Positions 59,149 to 64,000 of a DNA stretch of 64,000 bases are shown here, piece after piece. The notes beneath the pieces were generated by a model. The model did not search any database. It was not told the DNA's origin and was given only the letters and a program-made list of their open reading frames with translations. The position numbers were made by a program, and so were the translations under genes. Origin of the DNA: Mimachlamys varia. Its lineage: Eukaryota; Mollusca; Bivalvia; Pectinida; Pectinidae. The stretch spans positions 21,574,757 through 21,638,756 of the forward strand of contig OX392543.1 in assembly GCA_947623455.1 (NCBI GenBank), read 5' to 3'. Each line of letters opens with the position of its first letter. Position 1 is the stretch's first letter.

Positions 59149-59721
59149 TGTAACAAAGTAGGCATGCTGATATGATATATCACGATTGTAACAAAGTAGG
59201 CATGCTGATATGATATATCACGGTAGCTGTACCATCTGGAAGTATTAATTAGCCTAGATGCTGTGATTTGTTATTAGAGTAAACTAGTGGTTAATTAGGT
59301 CTCTGTCTATTACATCAGTAAACCGGGGCAGGATGCAGTATTGGTCAGTTGATTAACACCAGCTGGAAATTAATTATTAATGCAGACGGCACTACTTTGC
59401 ACACGAAGGGGGTTAGTAATTATAAGTATGAGCTAGTATTGGATAGTCAGTCTGTACTGGGAAACGACGATATAGAGTACCAGGACTTTGAGAGTCTACA
59501 CGAGAGACTGCCAGGAGGGCTACAGGCTAGTTCTAGTAAAGATGTAGAAGACTTATAAGTTGACAATTGACTTAGCCAGACTGAGACACAACGCCGAAGT
59601 ACTAACAAGTTTGATGATGTTATAATACCATGAACACGTACTTGTGATGTCGGTGTAATTAACGATCGCGAATAAACTGTCTATTATCCAACATTATGTG
59701 TCGTTGCTGAATTGTGTCACA
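59149..59721 (+). repeat. 3' LTR
   Basis: Same length as the 5' LTR, with the same 38-bp duplication at its start. The CAAA following it completes the target duplication. Confidence 0.95.
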
Positions 59722-59803
59722 CAAATAAACAAACGTGCTAAATGTTATAGATTTAGAAACAGAGTCAAAAGTAAATATATTCATGTATATACATATATAC
59801 CAA

Positions 59804-60157
59804 CGGAGGCACGGTGGTTTAGTGGTAGGACGCCGGGCTCGTGATCGAAGGGTTGCGAGTTCGAGTCCCGGTCACGGCACTTGTGTTGTATCCTTGAGCA
59901 AGATACTTTACTCTACTTGTTCCAGTCTACTCAGCTGTACATGAGTTCGTGGTTGGGTAGTGTTAGACATTGTTTAATGCTAGCTGTGAGCGCCGAAATG
60001 GCAGTATCGGTGTTATGCTCCCCATTGAGTTGAGAACGATATTGGCTGGTTGCTAAGGCTCTATACCCACGGATAATAATTTGTGAACCGCTTTGAGGCG
60101 ACCTTCAAGTTGTGAGAAAGTGGTATATAAGAACCTCGAATTATTATTATTATTATA
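59804..60157 (+). mobile_element. tRNA-headed SINE, family B (full length)
   Basis: The head has A-box TGGTTTAGTGG (59815-59825) and B-box GAGTTCGAGTCCC (59857-59869). A body follows with TCCTTGAGCAAGATACTTTA and GTGAGCGCCGAAATGGCAGT. The end GAGAAAGTGGTATATAAGAA and (ATT)n resembles L2/CR1-type LINE termini, so a partner LINE of that kind may have moved it. The acceptor arms do not pair, so this is not a tRNA gene. It lies 80 bp after the LTR element. Confidence 0.85.
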
Positions 60158-60339
60158 ACTAGCACCAAAATTAATTGAGTGCTTCCCATACACACACCCA
60201 AAAGCATCAAAATAAATATATATGTACATGTACTTTAACAATGACATATTCTCAGACGATTTTAAAACCTGGGTACTCCAGATAAACACGCTATTACCTC
60301 TAATAGATACCACTAGGCTCACTTACAAGAGAAAAACGT
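60158..60339. other. No feature recognised
   Basis: AT-rich spacer between the SINE and repeat R1. Confidence 0.4.
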
Positions 60340-60780
60340 TAAGACATATGTTTGATGCAGCTTAATTCAATTTTTCGACATACTGTATATATTACTAAAT
60401 TTAAGAGGTGCAGCATATGTGTGTGTGTTTTTAGTCGCCGAGGTTTGCTGGAGCCTCCATAGCCGAGGTAAATCTCCGTTGATTAGTGGCACGGTACATA
60501 ACATACACATTTTCGTAGTACACGATTTGAAATTATACAGAACTAGTTTAATTTTTCTTCTAAATTCATAAATTAAAGGGGTTTTACGCACCTGACCCTT
60601 CTGCTTCTACATTAGTTTAGACATTTAGGATTCCTACCTTTTGGCCCCTAGCATCACAGAAGAGTCCTAGGGGGACGGAACAGCTGTATGATGCAGTTTA
60701 ATTCAATTTTTCGGCATACTGTATCTATTACTAAATTTAAGAGGTGCAGCATATGTGTGTGTTACGTCATCTTTGTTAAC
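60340..60780 (+). repeat. Dispersed repeat R1, two partial copies in tandem
   Basis: TTCGACATACTGTATATATT .. GTGCAGCATATGTGTGTG at 60375-60428 is followed by a near-complete copy (TTTTACGCACCTGACCCTTC, CCTTTTGGCCCCTAGCATCA, GGACGGAACAGCTGTATGAT, TTCGGCATACTGTATCTATT, GTGCAGCATATGTGTGTG). The block TTAGTCGCCGAGGTTTGCTG between them is also found near 63950 in inverted form. Confidence 0.75.
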
Positions 60781-61149
60781 TACTTTTGTGTACAATGATT
60801 ACCTGCGATACCCGGCTTTCCAATATATGTAATATACCTATTCGTTTATAAGTTTAGAAATTCTATCAGTACTGAGAATAACGGAAATATTATTGTGAAG
60901 TCCAATGCTATTTACCAAGAATATGAAAATAATAAATTTAATCTTTGTTTGATTTTATAATAATGGAATTTTTCGTTGAATATATTTCATGCCATTCCAT
61001 AAAAACTGGCAATGACGGAAAGGAAACAGTTGCATTCCATGCAAAAAAAAGTTCCATACCTTGGTTTAAAAATAATGCAAGCTGAATGTCTGTTGATGCC
61101 GTATAATGCATCCTCGGTACAAGACAGTACGAGTTATGTCCCTTCCACC

Positions 61150-61540
61150 CTCCTCGGCAAAATGATCAAACATCAATAACGGCACGCCACGTCATTCTAA
61201 TTACATGAATCGTTGTTTGTCTAGACTGCACAAGTTCTTCACCAGTGTCATCAAACGTACATGCAAATTATACTCTACCCCATGTTTCTGCAACCAACAC
61301 AGTCATAAAAGCATTCGTTTGATATTTGTTTTAAGATTAAATAGTTGCAATCCGTAGTCTCTCATGACAAATCAATTACCTCTAATTGGTAGGCGCCAAT
61401 TTAGCGGTTCGAGGTGACTGAGATTCAAAGGTTGTCACGTTACTGCGTGTCTGCTGATAAAGGACGACCAAGTGTGATCCTAATTATTGTGCCACTGTTT
61501 TAGTCGCGTTGTTCATAAATGTATGATATGTTTTAAATTC
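61150..61540. promoter_or_regulatory. Candidate regulatory sequence rich in homeodomain and POU sites
   Basis: Non-repeat, high-complexity stretch with CTAATTACATG (61198-61208), an octamer ATGCAAAT (61261-61268), CAATTACCTCTAATTGG (61373-61389), GGCGCCAAT and TAATTATTG (61481). Such density suggests an enhancer, but only conservation would show it. Confidence 0.25.
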
Positions 61541-61649
61541 CGGTGATTACAGGGAAGAAAATTATACCAAAAATTAACAACTGGTTATAACTGTCTATTA
61601 CCAACATTACCAATAGCATTTATACCAATAATTCATTAAGTTGTTGGTT

Positions 61650-61830
61650 GTAGATATATTGGTGGTGATGATGAGTGACATATTTAAGATGATGATGATG
61701 ATGATGATGGTGATAACGACGATGATAACGACGATAATGATGATTGTGAACGGTAATATTGAAAGCGATTGTCATTTAATATATTATGTGATGATGATGA
61801 TTTGTGTTCAGTATATGCTGTATTATGTAT
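61650..61830. repeat. Degenerate (ATG)n microsatellite
   Basis: ATGATGATG and ACGATGATAACGACG runs; the Met-rich open frame across it is a by-product. Confidence 0.8.
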
Positions 61831-61889
61831 AATGTGATGTTGATGGCGTTATCATTTTCAGGAGGAGGAGAAAATCCTGTAGCGTATTC

Positions 61890-62315
61890 TATTCAACGGA
61901 ACGTTCCTGATGTGCCTGAATGAACATTGCGTTCCGCTAAATGTAATGCGACGTTCCGCCTGTTGTCAAGAACGTCTCAAGTTGGATCCAATATGGCGGC
62001 CGGGGAAAGGTTTTCGTTTTAGCTGTTCGATATAACTTGTAAATAGATGAACATGTATCCATTTAGACTTTATTTCAGCAGGAAAATATATCGCCACCAA
62101 CTCCATGTGACACTAAAGTAAATAACTATGATAAAGTAAATAAAAACGCTAACTCGCAGTGATTTGCAAATTTTACTACTGAACCGTTTGGGCTATTTCC
62201 GGAAATGTTTTTTTTTCTTTCGATTTTTAGACATTAACCCAAAGGAACGGAATTCGGAACGTTTTGTTCCATTAAGCAGACCAGTTCCAATTTAGCAAAA
62301 CTGGAACGTTCCGGC
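61890..62315. repeat. Cluster of GGAACGTTCC palindromes
   Basis: GGAACGTTCC at 61898-61907 and 62303-62312, with GCGTTCCGC, GACGTTCCGCC and GGAACGGAATTCGGAACG between. A YY1-like AATATGGCGGCCGG lies near 61992. Either subterminal repeats of a DNA transposon or a heat-shock-element-like (GAANNTTC) cluster. Confidence 0.5.
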
Positions 62316-62589
62316 AGTAGAAATACACTACATGTATGCATGTTATGTCTTCTTTATATCTATATTAAAATTCTTGGAAAAAATCATCTAGAAAATATAA
62401 ATTTCTATATTATATTATATATTGTAGCTTCCGTGACGCTGTGCGGACAAACACGCATAAACAGAACAACTGACGGTTTACTACCGTCCAACCTGACTGA
62501 TCTACTTCCACCTCGTCAGATTGATAAACATAGACGCAAAGCACAAACATTCCTTTGTAGTGTTACCGACAAAGATGCTCTGAATACAG

Positions 62590-62895
62590 TGCGCCAATCA
62601 TAAAACAGTTTTCTTGCTCAAACTCAAATGAGCCAATCATAAAACAGTTTCCATGGTCAAACTCAAATGCGTCAATCATAAAACAGTTTCCATGGTCAAA
62701 CTCAAATGCGTCAATCATAAAACAGTTTCCATGGTCAAACTCAAATGCGTCAATCATAAAACAGTTTCCATGGTCAAACTCAAATGCGTCAATCATAAAA
62801 CAGTTTCTATGGTCAAACTCAAATGCGTCAATCATAAAACAGTTTCCATGGTCAAACTCAAATGCGCCAATCATGAAACAGTTCCCATGTTCAAA
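62590..62895. repeat. 39-bp minisatellite, about 8 copies
   Basis: Unit GCGTCAATCATAAAACAGTT..TCCATGGTCAAACTCAAAT. Since 39 is a multiple of 3 and the unit lacks stops in one frame each way, both strands appear open (repeats of MVKLKCVNHKTVS and of MIDAFEFDHGNCF). Not considered genes. Confidence 0.93.
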
Positions 62896-63094
62896 CTCAG
62901 TTTAATTTTCAAGTCTATAACTTATGAACAAAATACACATTCTTACAAATATAGAGAGAAAAAAGAAATTATTCTGTTTCATGTTAACACATGTCGATTT
63001 CACCGTTTCAAAATATTTTAGTGCATTTGAAAGAAAATTCCATTCCCGATATCCAGGGGATAAACTTTATTATAAAAAGTACTGAGGTTCTTTA

Positions 63095-63310
63095 TTGCAT
63101 TCTTGGTCGTCTCAAAAAGTGTTCAGAAGCCGGTGCTGCTATTTTGGCGCTCACAGCAAGCAATCTAAAATATATCTAGCATTGCATAACTGCGTTCTCA
63201 TTAAACAGAAGAGTAGATTGATACAAACGGGGTAATGTGTTTTTCTCATAGATACAACACGGTGCCGCATGGTGGCTCGAACATTTAACTATTAGGTCAC
63301 GAGTCCAATA
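63095..63310 (-). mobile_element. tRNA-headed SINE, family B (degraded)
   Basis: GGTGCTGCTATTTTGGCGCT, CTAGCATTGCATAACTGCGT and CATAGATACAACACGGTGCC, then a decayed head, in the order of the minus copy at 13535-13940. Confidence 0.6.
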
Positions 63311-63614
63311 TGCCTCCTTCTTTGTGGAAAGAAACAATGTGAGCGTAACGCGAGCCCTGGTTTTTTTAGCACAATATTGACCCATGCAGTACCAGGCAGA
63401 GATATATCTACCGTTTGTCGGCAATCTAAGTAACTCATCAATGTGTATAAATATATTACATGACGGATATTAAATATAGATGTATTTGCAACTTTATTTT
63501 TTACTTTTCGTTGTTAACAATATATATTTATTTACCTACATTTCTCCTGGCAGTCTAATTAAGAAATATCGCCCTGTCGTCCTCTCTAAGACGTTATTAC
63601 GATGTCAAAAATAA

Positions 63615-63990
63615 GCTAAATGGATGATGTAACACACATACGTGCTGCACCTTTTAAATTAAGTAACAGATACAGTATACCCAAGAAAATAATTAGACTG
63701 CATCAGACAGCTGTTTCGTCCTTCTACATGTATAATTCAGTGATGCTAAAGCCAAAAGGAAGGAATCGAAATTATATGAACTATTTTACAGGCCGAAGGG
63801 TCGGTTGAGTAAAACCCCTTTAATTTATGAATTTAGAAAATAATTTTTTAAATGATTTCTTATCGTGTACTACGAATGTGTGTATATAACTGTATGTACA
63901 TGTACTGTGTCACTACTCAAATGAAATAACTGTGGCTATGGCGGTTCCAGCAAACCTCGGGGACTAAAAGACCCATCAGCAGAGTCTACC
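63615..63990 (-). repeat. Dispersed repeat R1, longest copy
   Basis: ACGTGCTGCACCTTTTAAAT, CTGCATCAGACAGCTGTTTC, CCAAAAGGAAGGAATCGAAA, GCCGAAGGGTCGGTTGAGTA and AAAACCCCTTTAATTTATGA, continuing to GCAAACCTCGGGGACTAAAA. This copy extends the family to at least 370 bp. Confidence 0.75.
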
Positions 63991-64000
63991 ACTAGTAGCA

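Larger units (their letters stand above)
54979..59721 (+). mobile_element. Non-autonomous LTR retrotransposon, 4743 bp, gag-only
   Basis: Complete insertion. Two 573-bp LTRs (TG..CA ends) differ at 3 sites, and CAAA flanks both sides (54975-54978 and 59722-59725). The internal 3.6 kb holds a broken gag-like frame at the 5' end and about 2.4 kb of AT-rich sequence with no protease, reverse transcriptase, RNase H or integrase frame. A purine tract precedes the 3' LTR. It must have been moved by enzymes supplied in trans. The 0.5% LTR difference marks it as recent. Confidence 0.93.

Noticed and set aside
59804..59880. tRNA gene
   Set aside because: A- and B-boxes are present but the acceptor arms do not pair, and the sequence continues into a SINE body and (ATT)n tail.
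59735..59944. 69-codon plus-strand gene
   Set aside because: It spans the SINE head and body; the peptide is the usual mistranslation of such a SINE.
62563..63021. Repeat-protein genes on either strand
   Set aside because: Both come from a 39-bp minisatellite; the symmetry between strands shows that the open frames are a consequence of the period.

Overview
This is a 64 kb stretch of AT-rich, gene-poor, repeat-dense eukaryotic DNA. No bacterial-style operons, rRNA or credible functional tRNA genes were seen. Several signs point to a lophotrochozoan, most likely a bivalve mollusc. There is a single-exon B-box/coiled-coil/NHL-like protein gene of the type expanded in bivalves. There are several tRNA-headed SINE families, one with a tail resembling the common molluscan GGACGTTAAAC type. 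There are also swarms of short inverted-repeat elements. The organism is an inference; no species marker is present.

Coding content is small. The only complete gene is at 36217-37818 (minus strand): 533 residues, B-box type 2, coiled coil and a C-terminal beta-propeller, with no RING. Two probable single exons of otherwise unseen genes lie on the minus strand. One is a Gly-rich 30-codon first exon at 7637-7726 ending in a perfect CAG|GTGAGT donor, so the leftmost 7.6 kb is probably its first intron. The other is a possible terminal exon at 53657-53858.

The rest is mobile and repetitive DNA. At 54979-59721 sits a young, non-autonomous LTR retrotransposon: two 573-bp LTRs differing at 3 positions, flanked by a CAAA duplication. 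Its gag reading frame is broken and no pol is seen. Around sixteen 5'-truncated fragments of one reverse-transcriptase element are scattered over the window on both strands. Other families are a Mutator-like MITE with 9-bp target duplications (4 copies), a 258-bp MITE with 54-bp inverted ends, two mariner-like MITEs, a 0.7-kb inverted-repeat element, three SINE families, and a 7-locus repeat sharing a CAGCTGTTTCGTCC core.

Tandem arrays are prominent: 46 bp and its 23-bp half unit (10.4-12.0 kb), 83 bp (14.3-15.05 kb), about 60 bp (29.9-30.2 kb), 113 bp (47.4-47.85 kb) and 39 bp (62.6-62.9 kb). Two of these appear to be built from pieces of a SINE tRNA-like head. Nested insertions give a relative order of events: the RT fragments are older than a MITE and another repeat that landed inside them. 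No new defence or metabolic system is evident; the most unusual object is the gag-only LTR element with duplicated priming/LTR-edge sequences.
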